Shown here: positions 1 to 6,501 of the stretch, piece after piece | Layout: every line of letters begins with the position of its first letter | Numbering within the stretch: position 1 is the stretch's first letter | Source: Ignavibacteriaceae bacterium | GTDB lineage: Bacteria; Bacteroidota; Ignavibacteria; Ignavibacteriales; Ignavibacteriaceae | Assembly: GCA_022865965.1 (NCBI GenBank) | Contig: JALHTS010000438.1 | Span: 1-8,564 of the forward strand | DNA length: 8,564 bases | Direction of reading: 5' to 3' | Position numbers and translations under genes: made by a program | The notes under the pieces: model-generated | Told to the model about the DNA's origin: nothing | What the model saw: only the letters and a program-made list of their open reading frames with translations | The model's database searches: none

Positions 1-2
1 CC

Positions 3-8
3 TATATT
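3..8 (+). promoter_or_regulatory. Possible -10 element for tRNA-Leu
   Basis: TATATT lies 16 bases upstream of the first tRNA base, the right distance for a transcript starting around position 15 with a short 5' leader removed by RNase P. The nine bases CCTATATTT around it recur at the better-supported promoter before the large TPR gene (1698-1706). The -35 region lies outside the window, so the call rests on one hexamer in AT-rich DNA. Confidence 0.4.
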
Positions 9-24
9 TTTTCACTTCAAATTT

Positions 25-111
25 GCGGAAGTGGTGAAATTGGTATACACGCTATCTTGAGGGGGTAGTGCCTTAATTGGCATGCGGGTTCAAGTCCCGC
101 CTTCCGCACCA
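25..111 (+). tRNA. tRNA-Leu, anticodon GAG, CCA encoded
   Basis: The gene folds into a complete class II cloverleaf. The acceptor stem GCGGAAG (25-31) pairs with CTTCCGC (101-107), followed by discriminator A108 and encoded CCA (109-111). The anticodon stem is 52-56 with 64-68, and loop TTGAGGG places anticodon GAG at 59-61, reading CUC and CUU leucine codons. The long variable arm TGCC/GGCA (69-72 with 79-82) is characteristic of tRNA-Leu. The T stem is GCGGG/CCCGC (84-88 with 96-100) with loop TTCAAGT. No base needed for folding is missing. No terminator follows; the next gene's ribosome-binding site begins 24 bases after the CCA, so a shared transcript is likely. Confidence 0.97.
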
Positions 112-134
112 GCTTTTTCCACAATCAATATTAT

Positions 135-139
135 AAGGA
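135..139 (+). promoter_or_regulatory. Shine-Dalgarno deciding the 147 start
   Basis: AAGGA ends 7 bases before the ATG at 147, ideal spacing. The in-frame ATG at 156 would be 16 bases away, so 147 is preferred. Confidence 0.7.
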
Positions 140-146
140 TTACATA

Positions 147-920
147 ATGGTTAATATGAAGCAATTATTTGTATTTGTTTTATTTATTGCTGTCTCTGTT
201 GGAACTTCTTTTGCGCAGAATAGCGAAATGAATCCCGAAGCCGGTAAATTATTTAATGATGGTAACGCCTTGCTTAAATCGGGTAATTATAATAATGCAA
301 TTGAGAAATACAATTCCGCATTGAAGATTGAAAAAGATTACAGAATTTATTACCAGAAAGGTGTTGCGTTAAAAAAAGCGAAAAATAATGCAGAAGCTAA
401 AGAAGCTTTTGAAGAAGCTTATAAACTTAATCCGGATTTTGAAGGTGGACTAAATGCTCTTGGTGGAGTATATTTTTCGATGGGAGAATATGCTAAGTCA
501 ATTGAAAAATTTGAAAAAATTCTTGATATGCAAAACGTAAAGGCAAATGTTAAAAACAAAGTAAAAAAGAATTTGGCTCTTGCATATTCAAAACAGGGCA
601 ATGAACATTTATCAAAAGGTGATGCCAATAAAGGAATTGAAAATTTAAAGAAAGCAGTTGAATACGATAATTATGATGCAGCTTATCTATCTCTCGCAAA
701 ATATTATAGTGAAATGGGACAATATGAGGAATCAATTAAAGCTTCTGAAAATGCTCTTAAGTACAGATCAAATATCAGCAAAGGCGGTCCATATTATTAT
801 ATGGGATTATCCTTTAAAGGTAAAGGCGATAAAGCAAAAGCACGTGAAATGTTGACTCAGGCTCTAGGAGATGCGACCTACAAGAGAACTGCTGAATACG
901 AATTAGGACTACTTAAGTAA
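147..920 (+). CDS. Exported tetratricopeptide-repeat (TPR) protein
   Basis: This is a 257-residue secreted TPR protein of unknown specific role. Residues 1-23 form a signal peptide (short polar start, hydrophobic run LFVFVLFIAV, then TSFA) with predicted cleavage before Gln24 and no lipobox cysteine, so the mature protein should be soluble in the periplasm. About six TPR units of roughly 34 residues follow from residue 31, with typical signatures such as GNYNNAIEKYNSALKI, NAEAKEAFEEAYKLNP, GEYAKSIEKFEKIL and GQYEESIKASENAL. TPRs form helical solenoids that bind partner proteins; no enzymatic domain is visible. The start at 147 is set by AAGGA at 135-139. The gene sits 35 bases after the tRNA and is closed by a terminator, so tRNA and gene may be one transcription unit. 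Nothing ties it directly to the downstream TPR/TolQ operon except its family and export. Confidence 0.93.
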   Translation: MVNMKQLFVFVLFIAVSVGTSFAQNSEMNPEAGKLFNDGNALLKSGNYNNAIEKYNSALKIEKDYRIYYQKGVALKKAKNNAEAKEAFEEAYKLNPDFEGGLNALGGVYFSMGEYAKSIEKFEKILDMQNVKANVKNKVKKNLALAYSKQGNEHLSKGDANKGIENLKKAVEYDNYDAAYLSLAKYYSEMGQYEESIKASENALKYRSNISKGGPYYYMGLSFKGKGDKAKAREMLTQALGDATYKRTAEYELGLLK

Positions 921-937
921 ATTTATTATTATCAGAT

Positions 938-965
938 AAACCCTCGTTTAATCGAGGGTTTTTTG
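938..965 (+). terminator. Rho-independent terminator after the TPR gene
   Basis: AAACCCTCG (938-946) pairs perfectly with CGAGGGTTT (953-961) around a six-base loop, and the 3' arm runs into TTTTTT (959-964). It begins 17 bases after the stop codon. On the opposite strand the T tract is only three bases, so it should act on + strand transcripts only. Confidence 0.9.
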
Positions 966-978
966 TTTTAAATATATT

Positions 979-1590
979 ATGGATCAACCAAAAATTAAGA
1001 ATCTAAAACTAAATTTCTTTCTTCCTCTTTTATCTGCAACTGCAGTATTAAGAAAAGAAAAATATTTTCGTGTACTTTTGCAATCAGCCGTTGATAAGGA
1101 TTTTAATTCAAAAAAAATTTATGAAGCACTTCTTCAGACTTATTTATTTGCCGGATTTCCTTCTGCACTACTTTCATTGAAAATATTTAACGAATACTTT
1201 TCTAACAAAGATCAAAATGAAAAATATAATTTGAAAGAATTTACTTTGCGCGGAATTGTAAACTGTAAAAAAGTTTATGGAGTTAAATACGATAAACTGA
1301 TTTCAAAGGTTAGCTCATTTTCTCCTGATCTTAGCGAATGGCTGATTGTTGAAGGATATGGAAAAACTCTCGGCAGAAAATCATTGTCAATGAAGGAGAG
1401 AGAACTTTGTATAGTATCTATTCTTACGGCATTAAAATTTGAAGACCAGCTAATTTCACATATCAGAGGAGCGATACGCTGTGGAAATTCTAAAGAAGAG
1501 ATCGAAAAATCCTTAAGAAATTTTGGATTGATCGGTGAAAATAAAATTGCAAAATGGGGCATTGAAATCTTATATAAAACATACGCCTGA
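979..1590 (+). CDS. Carboxymuconolactone decarboxylase (CMD) family protein, two half-repeats
   Basis: This is a 203-residue predicted cytoplasmic all-helical protein with no signal peptide. Residues 127-180 match the first part of the CMD/AhpD fold: YGKTLGR, then LSMKEREL (136-143), ALKFEDQL, HIRGAIRCG (161-169) and SKEEIEKSL. Residues 47-70 instead match the last part of the fold (KIYEALLQTYLFAGFPSALL, the usual E-LLQ-AGFP helix). The protein therefore looks like two CMD units, the first having lost its N-terminal signature and the second its C-terminal one. His161 is the residue usually conserved in the family. There is no CxxC pair, so AhpD-type peroxidase activity is unlikely, and the substrate cannot be predicted. 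No Shine-Dalgarno is visible, and the ATG falls 13 bases after the preceding terminator. The next in-frame ATG is at codon 138, inside the conserved domain, so the listed start is the sensible one. Confidence 0.85.
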   Translation: MDQPKIKNLKLNFFLPLLSATAVLRKEKYFRVLLQSAVDKDFNSKKIYEALLQTYLFAGFPSALLSLKIFNEYFSNKDQNEKYNLKEFTLRGIVNCKKVYGVKYDKLISKVSSFSPDLSEWLIVEGYGKTLGRKSLSMKERELCIVSILTALKFEDQLISHIRGAIRCGNSKEEIEKSLRNFGLIGENKIAKWGIEILYKTYA

Positions 1591-1675
1591 CTTCATGAGA
1601 TTATGATTTTTAATTCAGTCCTTTTTACTTCCTAACAAAGTTCTTTAAGTGAATCACTATATTTTATTAAATAGC

Positions 1676-1707
1676 TTGACTTTATAGAAAATCAAAGCCT
1701 ATATTTG
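1676..1707 (+). promoter_or_regulatory. Predicted promoter of the TPR/barrel/HU-SPOR/TolQ operon
   Basis: TTGACT (1676-1681) and TATATT (1700-1705) are separated by 18 bases, a good sigma70-like pair. The downstream part also reads TATATTTG (1700-1707), an exact fit to the Bacteroidota -7 element TAnnTTTG, with the upstream TTG in the right range for its -33 partner. Transcription would start near 1713-1715, about 185 bases before the ATG at 1900. It is the only strong candidate in the gap, and no terminator or other promoter is evident from there to the window end. Confidence 0.6.
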
Positions 1708-1760
1708 AGTGTTCTAAGATTCTGTTTTTTCAAAATAACGTATGTTTTTTTAGAAGATTT

Positions 1761-1785
1761 CATCCGTATTTGGAACAATGTTTTT
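1761..1785 (+). repeat. Leader direct repeat, copy 1
   Basis: CATCCGTATTTGGAA followed by CAATG and a T5 tract. Copy 2 lies 68 bases downstream (1829-1852). The two share CATCC-R-TAT, then GGAA, then a short AT-rich spacer and G plus T tract, with an indel in the middle. A TCC/GGA dyad is present. It could be a regulator site or an RNA element; AT-rich chance similarity is possible. Confidence 0.4.
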
Positions 1786-1828
1786 AGATTTTTCGTCTTT
1801 TTTAGAAAATAATTTTCAAATTTCTTTC

Positions 1829-1852
1829 CATCCATATAGGAAATTGTTTTTT
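1829..1852 (+). repeat. Leader direct repeat, copy 2
   Basis: CATCCATATAGGAA followed by ATTG and a T6 tract, the partner of copy 1 at 1761-1785. The TCC/GGA dyad is kept, and here the flanks also allow a five-pair stem TTTCC/GGAAA (1825-1829 with 1839-1843). It ends 47 bases before the start codon of the large TPR gene. Confidence 0.4.
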
Positions 1853-1899
1853 AAGTATTAAAATATTCTTAATAAGACCAGCAAATAGCCGGAATCAAA

Positions 1900-4872
1900 A
1901 TGAGCAAAAAACTAATAATCCTCCTTTCACTCCTAATCACAACAATCTCTTTTTCCCAGACCATATCCGAAAAGTATGATAGAGCAATGGCAGCTTTTCA
2001 CTCTGAACAATTTGCTCAGGCAAACAGACTGTTTGAGGAATTTTTTGTTGAATATAAAATTACTGACGAGATGTATGCAAGCGCCAAATATTATTCTGCG
2101 GAGGCACTACTAAAACTCGGAAGAAAAAATGAAGCAGCAATTGGATTTGAATATATTGTATCCAATTTCTTCTGGACAAACTTCAGATATAAAGCTCTTT
2201 ATAACTTAGGCATGATCTATTATGATTCACGAAAGTTTGAATTATCCAGGAACAGATTTAACAGATTACTGATTGATTATCCTGAAAGTGAATACACTGG
2301 TTCGGCTTTATACTGGATTGGCGAATCTTATGCTGAGCAAAATAAATTGGAAGAAGCTATTAGATTTCTTGAAAATGCAGCTGCTGATAAACGAAATAAT
2401 AAATTTGCCGACTATTCTATTTACACTTTAGCTACGGTTTATGAAAAAATTGGTGATTATGAAAGTGCTGTTAAGAATTATGATAGATTGCTCACAGAAT
2501 ATCGTAACAGTCCTTTAGCTGTTTCTGCGCAAATAAGAATCGGCATTTGTTATTTCAAGCTTAAAGATTATCAATCATCAATACTTGAGTTAAAGAATCC
2601 CATTTTAACAAATCTTCCCGAAGATCTTTACTCAGAAAGTTTATATCTTCTTGCATTATCCCATTACCGAGTGCAGCAATATGGTGAAGCAGAAAAAAGT
2701 TATAATGAGATTATTCAGAGATTTCCTAGTTCAAAACTTTTTAGAGATGCGCAATACGGATTAGCATGGACATTATTCCAGCAGAAAAAATATAACGAGG
2801 CATTTCGAGTATTTGATTTTCTTTCTAACGGAAATGATTCTCTTGCAATTAAATCGTTTTATTGGAAGGGTGAAAGTAAAAGGTATGCAGGTCAGTATCA
2901 GGAAGCATTTGAAATTTACAGACAGTTCCTTGAAAAATATCCAAATCATGAATTAACAGATGAAGTACAATATCAGATAGGTGCATTATACTTCAATAAT
3001 AAAAATCCGGATTTGGCTTCAAGATATTTAATTACATCGAGTGGTGCCCAGGATAAGCTTGTAAGAGCTAAATCACTTGCACTTCTAGGTGAAATTGAAC
3101 TTTCTAAGAAGCAATATGCTTCAGCGAGAAATTATTTTGAACCTGTTTTACGAATAAGTGAAATCGATATTAACATTCAAAACAGATCATTGTTTGGCTT
3201 AGGTGTGGCATTGTATAATCTTGAACTGTACAGTGAAGCAACTGAAAAACTATTAGAGATAGATTCCCGAGATCCGAAATTTGAAACACAAAAAGTAAAT
3301 TTCTATCTGGCTGAAAGTTATTTTGCAAATGGCAATTATAATGAAGCAGTTAAAAGATACAATAATGCTTTTAGCGATGACGAAACAATAAACCAGCAGG
3401 CATTATATGGCAAAGCTTACAGTTACTTTAACAGAGGTGATTACGAAAATGCTGCTCTACAATTTGCAGATTTTGTAAAGAAGTATCCTGCAAGCAATCG
3501 CACACCCGATGCCCGCATTCGTTTAGCTGATAGCTATTATGGAAGCAAAAACTTTACACAAGCAAGTAATATCTATCGTGATTTGTTTAAAGCCGGCAGC
3601 ACAGATATAAGTGCACCTTATGCAAATTATCAATATGCGCAGGCTCTTTATAAATCCGGAAGAGTTAATGAAGCTATTTCCGAGTTCACTCAGTTGCAAT
3701 CAAAATATCCAAATTCGGAATATGCTGAAGGATCATTATTTACAGTAAGCTGGATTTCATTTCAGCAAGGTAAATTCGATGAAGCAATTTCGAGATATAG
3801 GGATGTATTAGTTAAATATCCAAAAACAAGTCTTGAACCAATAATTTATTATTCAATAGGCGATGCTTATTTCAATTTAGGGAAATATGATTCGGCAATT
3901 GAAAACTATGAAAACGTTATTACAAAATTTCCTGCATCAAATTATATATTCGATGCAGTTAACGGAATTCAATTTAGTTATGTAGCTATGGGTGCACCTG
4001 AGAGAGCAATTTCTTTTATTGATGAATTTGTAACAAGAAATCCTAACTTCAAAAATGCAGATCAAATTTTCTTTAAAAAAGGAGAAATTCACTACGGTCT
4101 CGGACAGTATGAAAATGCGCAACGCAGTTACAGAGAATTTGTCGCAAGATATCCGGGAAGCAATCTAGTGTCTGATGCTTATTATTGGATTGGGAAAAGT
4201 GCACAAAGCCTAAATCAATTTGAAGAAGCTATTGTTAATTTTGATAGAGTATTTAGTGATTTCAAATCTTCTGAAACTGCTGCTGCTTCAATACTTGAGA
4301 TTGGCAATATTCATAGAGCTACGGGAAATTATCAGGATGCTGTCTCTACATATGATAAAGGAATTAAAGAACTCAGTAAATCACCAAGATTGCCTGAAAT
4401 ACTCTTTAATAAAGGTAATACTTTAGTGCAGATGGAAAAGTTTAGTGAAGCTTATGAAGTTTTTGATGAAGTAGCAATGTATTATCCAAATACAATCTTT
4501 GCAGACAAATCGAAATTTGAAATGGGATTGATTGAACTCGCTTTGGGGAGATACGTTAATGCTGAAAATTTATTCAGATCACTTGCTGAAAAACGAGATG
4601 ATGACTTAGGTGCTAAAGGTCAGTATCATCAGGGTCTTTCATTATTCGAACAAGGAAAAACTACTGACGCAATATCAGCTTTGGTCAGAATAAGAACTGT
4701 TTACTCTACATACGATGAATGGCTTACAAAGTCTTATTTACTTTTAGGAGCCTGCTATGAAAAATTAAAAGATTTTGAACAAGCTAAAGAAATGTACCGT
4801 GCTGTTATTCAAAAGCATAAAGGTAATGCTTTCGGGCAGGAAGCTCAGGAGAAATTGAGGAGATTAAAATGA
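1900..4872 (+). CDS. Giant periplasmic TPR solenoid protein (YbgF/BamD-type repeats)
   Basis: This is a 990-residue exported protein made almost entirely of TPRs. Residues 1-19 are a signal peptide with cleavage predicted before Gln20 and no lipobox, so it should be periplasmic and not lipid-anchored. Perhaps 25 repeats of 34-38 residues fill the rest, of the type in which KYP/RFP plus S or N precedes the next pair of helices (for example KYPNSEYAEGSLF, KFPASNYIFDAV, RYPGSNLVSDAYYWIG). This is the style of CpoB/YbgF and BamD repeats, but those proteins are about a quarter of this length, so I assign no gene symbol. The C terminus ends in a normal repeat. It heads a four-gene operon; its stop overlaps the next start as ATGA. 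The likely role is a scaffold across the periplasm for the outer-membrane barrel encoded next and for the SPOR/TolQ components (inference). The ATG at 1900 is preceded by GGAA (1891-1894), a weak Shine-Dalgarno. Confidence 0.92.
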   Translation: MSKKLIILLSLLITTISFSQTISEKYDRAMAAFHSEQFAQANRLFEEFFVEYKITDEMYASAKYYSAEALLKLGRKNEAAIGFEYIVSNFFWTNFRYKALYNLGMIYYDSRKFELSRNRFNRLLIDYPESEYTGSALYWIGESYAEQNKLEEAIRFLENAAADKRNNKFADYSIYTLATVYEKIGDYESAVKNYDRLLTEYRNSPLAVSAQIRIGICYFKLKDYQSSILELKNPILTNLPEDLYSESLYLLALSHYRVQQYGEAEKSYNEIIQRFPSSKLFRDAQYGLAWTLFQQKKYNEAFRVFDFLSNGNDSLAIKSFYWKGESKRYAGQYQEAFEIYRQFLEKYPNHELTDEVQYQIGALYFNNKNPDLASRYLITSSGAQDKLVRAKSLALLGEIELSKKQYASARNYFEPVLRISEIDINIQNRSLFGLGVALYNLELYSEATEKLLEIDSRDPKFETQKVNFYLAESYFANGNYNEAVKRYNNAFSDDETINQQALYGKAYSYFNRGDYENAALQFADFVKKYPASNRTPDARIRLADSYYGSKNFTQASNIYRDLFKAGSTDISAPYANYQYAQALYKSGRVNEAISEFTQLQSKYPNSEYAEGSLFTVSWISFQQGKFDEAISRYRDVLVKYPKTSLEPIIYYSIGDAYFNLGKYDSAIENYENVITKFPASNYIFDAVNGIQFSYVAMGAPERAISFIDEFVTRNPNFKNADQIFFKKGEIHYGLGQYENAQRSYREFVARYPGSNLVSDAYYWIGKSAQSLNQFEEAIVNFDRVFSDFKSSETAAASILEIGNIHRATGNYQDAVSTYDKGIKELSKSPRLPEILFNKGNTLVQMEKFSEAYEVFDEVAMYYPNTIFADKSKFEMGLIELALGRYVNAENLFRSLAEKRDDDLGAKGQYHQGLSLFEQGKTTDAISALVRIRTVYSTYDEWLTKSYLLLGACYEKLKDFEQAKEMYRAVIQKHKGNAFGQEAQEKLRRLK
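4857..4862 (+). promoter_or_regulatory. Strong Shine-Dalgarno inside the TPR gene end
   Basis: GAGGAG lies six bases before the ATG at 4869, within the last codons of the TPR gene. With the ATGA stop/start overlap (4869-4872) it indicates translational coupling between the two genes. It is the best ribosome-binding site in the window. Confidence 0.8.
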
Positions 4873-6476
4873 TTAAGAAAATAATAATTGCTATTGTTTT
4901 ATTAACTTCTGTCTTAATAGCGCAGGATGAAACAAAACGAACTACAAATGTTGAATTACCTGATTTCATAATTATGGGAATAGATATCATCTCTGTAAAA
5001 AAAGTTAATAAAATGTCTCCCGATTTTATCAGCACAATTTCCGATGAATTTTTACGTCCTACATTTTCACCCGAAGAACTTGAAATTCGTGATTTGTCAA
5101 ATCCTATCAAGAGCGACTTAAATCTTCTGGATTCAGTCAGTTCCTTCAAAGGAAATATTGAAGCTGGAGTTGGTCTATATACAATACCAAAAATAAAAGG
5201 AACCTATGCATATCCATTTAATAACGGAATTGTTGAAGGAGTTTTTAGTGGAAATTATAACCGTGCTTATGATATTGAATATAGCGATCGTTACTCATTA
5301 AGTCTGGGTGGCAATTTTGTCTACTGGTCAGATATTGATAATAATTTCTTACCGGGAACTCAATCTAATATCAGCGCAGATATTGGAACCACATCATTCA
5401 AATTATTTGCCGCCAATGATCCGCGAACAAAAAGGACTATCAGTTCAGGAAATCTTCTTGTTGGACTCAGAAATAATTTTGGAAAGAATTTTCAGTTCGG
5501 ATTTACTTTATCCGATCACGTAACTTCTTTAAGCGAAGAAAATTTTGATGATAATTATTTTAGATTAAAAGGTGAAAGTAAAATTGTTGTTTCTATTGTA
5601 AATATTGGAATCGCAGCTGATTACCAAAAACATTACATAAAGAACAGCTTTGGTGATAAGCAGGGAAGAGATATATTTATATTCAGACCCGTTGCCGGTT
5701 TTCAGTTTACAGAATTAATTAAAGGTGCTTTCGGATTTACGCTTGCCAATTCTGCGGGAAAAAATCTTAGTGCTCTTTATGCCTCTGTTGGGATTAAATT
5801 AAACAAAAATCTCACTGTATTTGGTGAATATGCTCCAGTTCCTCAATTGGTAAGTCCAGGTACAATGCTACGTGAGAATGAATACTTCAATGCTGTTGAT
5901 TATTCAAGCATCTATTATGAAAAATCCGATTATTATGATATTGCCTTGAAGTATGAATATGGTCCTTATTATCAGATAAATGGTGGATTAAGATATTTTA
6001 GCTCGAAAGATTATCCATATTTTATGAACTCCGCAGATACAGGTAAGTTTGATTTAGGTTATACAAAAATGACGAGTTTTAATCCTTACTTAAACTTACT
6101 TTATCATCTCGGTCCGTTCGGAAAATTTTATGGTTCAGTTGATTTATCATTTGCTAAGACAAATTTAGATACATTAAATAAATTTGTATCATATCATCCA
6201 GTGCTTAATGCAACCGGAATGTATGGATATCACTTTGCAATGGGACTAGAAACTCAGGTTAAATTAACTTATCATTCCAAATCTTATGCTGATCTTAAAA
6301 ATGAGTTAGTAATTGATCCCTTTATTGATCTCGGTTTGAATTTTATTTATTCTTTGAAACCAAATTTTGATTTAACATTAAAGCTTAGTAATCTATTAAG
6401 TAACTCAAACTACAGATGGTACAATTATAAAGAAATGCCGTTAAATGTTATTTTTGGAATTAATTATCGTTTATAG
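4869..6476 (+). CDS. Predicted outer-membrane beta-barrel protein
   Basis: This is a 535-residue exported protein. Residues 1-18 are a signal peptide cleaved before Gln19. Residues 19 to about 90 are a short periplasmic segment containing VELPDFIIMG (28-37), reminiscent of the ELP-V-V-TG segment at the start of many FCB outer-membrane proteins. From about residue 90 to the end the sequence alternates polar and hydrophobic/aromatic residues in 10-14 residue strands joined by Asn/Asp/Gly/Ser turns, as in a transmembrane beta-barrel. The end resembles the last strands of TonB-dependent receptors (LSNLLSNSNYRWYNY, then PLNVIFGINYRL), although the final residue is Leu and not the usual Phe. It is too short for a receptor with a normal plug, and I see none, so it is better called a plugless barrel. 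It is translationally coupled to the giant TPR gene, implying that the two products act as a pair, in the way TPR and barrel parts are joined in PgaA, BcsC and PelB. No substrate can be named. Confidence 0.8.
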   Translation: MIKKIIIAIVLLTSVLIAQDETKRTTNVELPDFIIMGIDIISVKKVNKMSPDFISTISDEFLRPTFSPEELEIRDLSNPIKSDLNLLDSVSSFKGNIEAGVGLYTIPKIKGTYAYPFNNGIVEGVFSGNYNRAYDIEYSDRYSLSLGGNFVYWSDIDNNFLPGTQSNISADIGTTSFKLFAANDPRTKRTISSGNLLVGLRNNFGKNFQFGFTLSDHVTSLSEENFDDNYFRLKGESKIVVSIVNIGIAADYQKHYIKNSFGDKQGRDIFIFRPVAGFQFTELIKGAFGFTLANSAGKNLSALYASVGIKLNKNLTVFGEYAPVPQLVSPGTMLRENEYFNAVDYSSIYYEKSDYYDIALKYEYGPYYQINGGLRYFSSKDYPYFMNSADTGKFDLGYTKMTSFNPYLNLLYHLGPFGKFYGSVDLSFAKTNLDTLNKFVSYHPVLNATGMYGYHFAMGLETQVKLTYHSKSYADLKNELVIDPFIDLGLNFIYSLKPNFDLTLKLSNLLSNSNYRWYNYKEMPLNVIFGINYRL

Positions 6477-6501
6477 TTTAGAGAAGAAGTAATTTAATTA
6501 A

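Larger units (their letters stand above)
1591..1899 (+). other. Intergenic region and probable long leader of the downstream operon
   Basis: These 309 bases hold no credible gene. The first 80 or so have no convincing terminator for the upstream gene. A promoter sits at 1676-1707. The rest, which would be about 185 bases of untranslated leader, is very AT-rich with several T tracts. It carries TTTTTAGA three times (1747-1754, 1781-1788, 1799-1806) and an imperfect direct repeat (1761-1785 and 1829-1852). A weak stem TTTCC/GGAAA (1825-1829 with 1839-1843) is followed by GTTTTTT, which might pause or attenuate transcription. I recognise no known riboswitch or RNA family here. Confidence 0.6.

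Noticed and set aside
129..134. TATTAT as a -10 box for the first TPR gene
   Set aside because: Transcription would start near 141, after the Shine-Dalgarno at 135-139, which would then be missing from the message.
1275..1562. 95-codon open frame on the - strand inside the CMD gene
   Set aside because: It lies wholly within a well-supported + strand gene, and its translation resembles no family known to me.
979..1590. AhpD alkylhydroperoxidase
   Set aside because: The CxxC redox pair that defines AhpD is absent.
1593..1611. TCAT/ATGA hairpin plus T5 as a terminator for the CMD gene
   Set aside because: The stem is only four mostly A-T pairs, too weak to call.
1825..1852. TTTCC/GGAAA stem plus T6 as a terminator or attenuator before the operon
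   Set aside because: The five-pair stem with a nine-base loop is weak and lies in the leader of an intact operon; kept only as part of the repeat observation.
1900..4872. Naming the giant TPR protein BamD or CpoB
   Set aside because: The repeat style matches, but the length is about four times larger, there is no lipobox, and the diagnostic N-terminal coiled coil of CpoB is absent.
4805..5149. 114-codon - strand frame across the TPR/barrel junction
   Set aside because: It overlaps two convincing genes and their shared ATGA junction, and has no own signals.
4869..6476. Complete TonB-dependent receptor
   Set aside because: It is too short, with only about 70 residues before the barrel and no recognisable plug; only the terminal strands are receptor-like.
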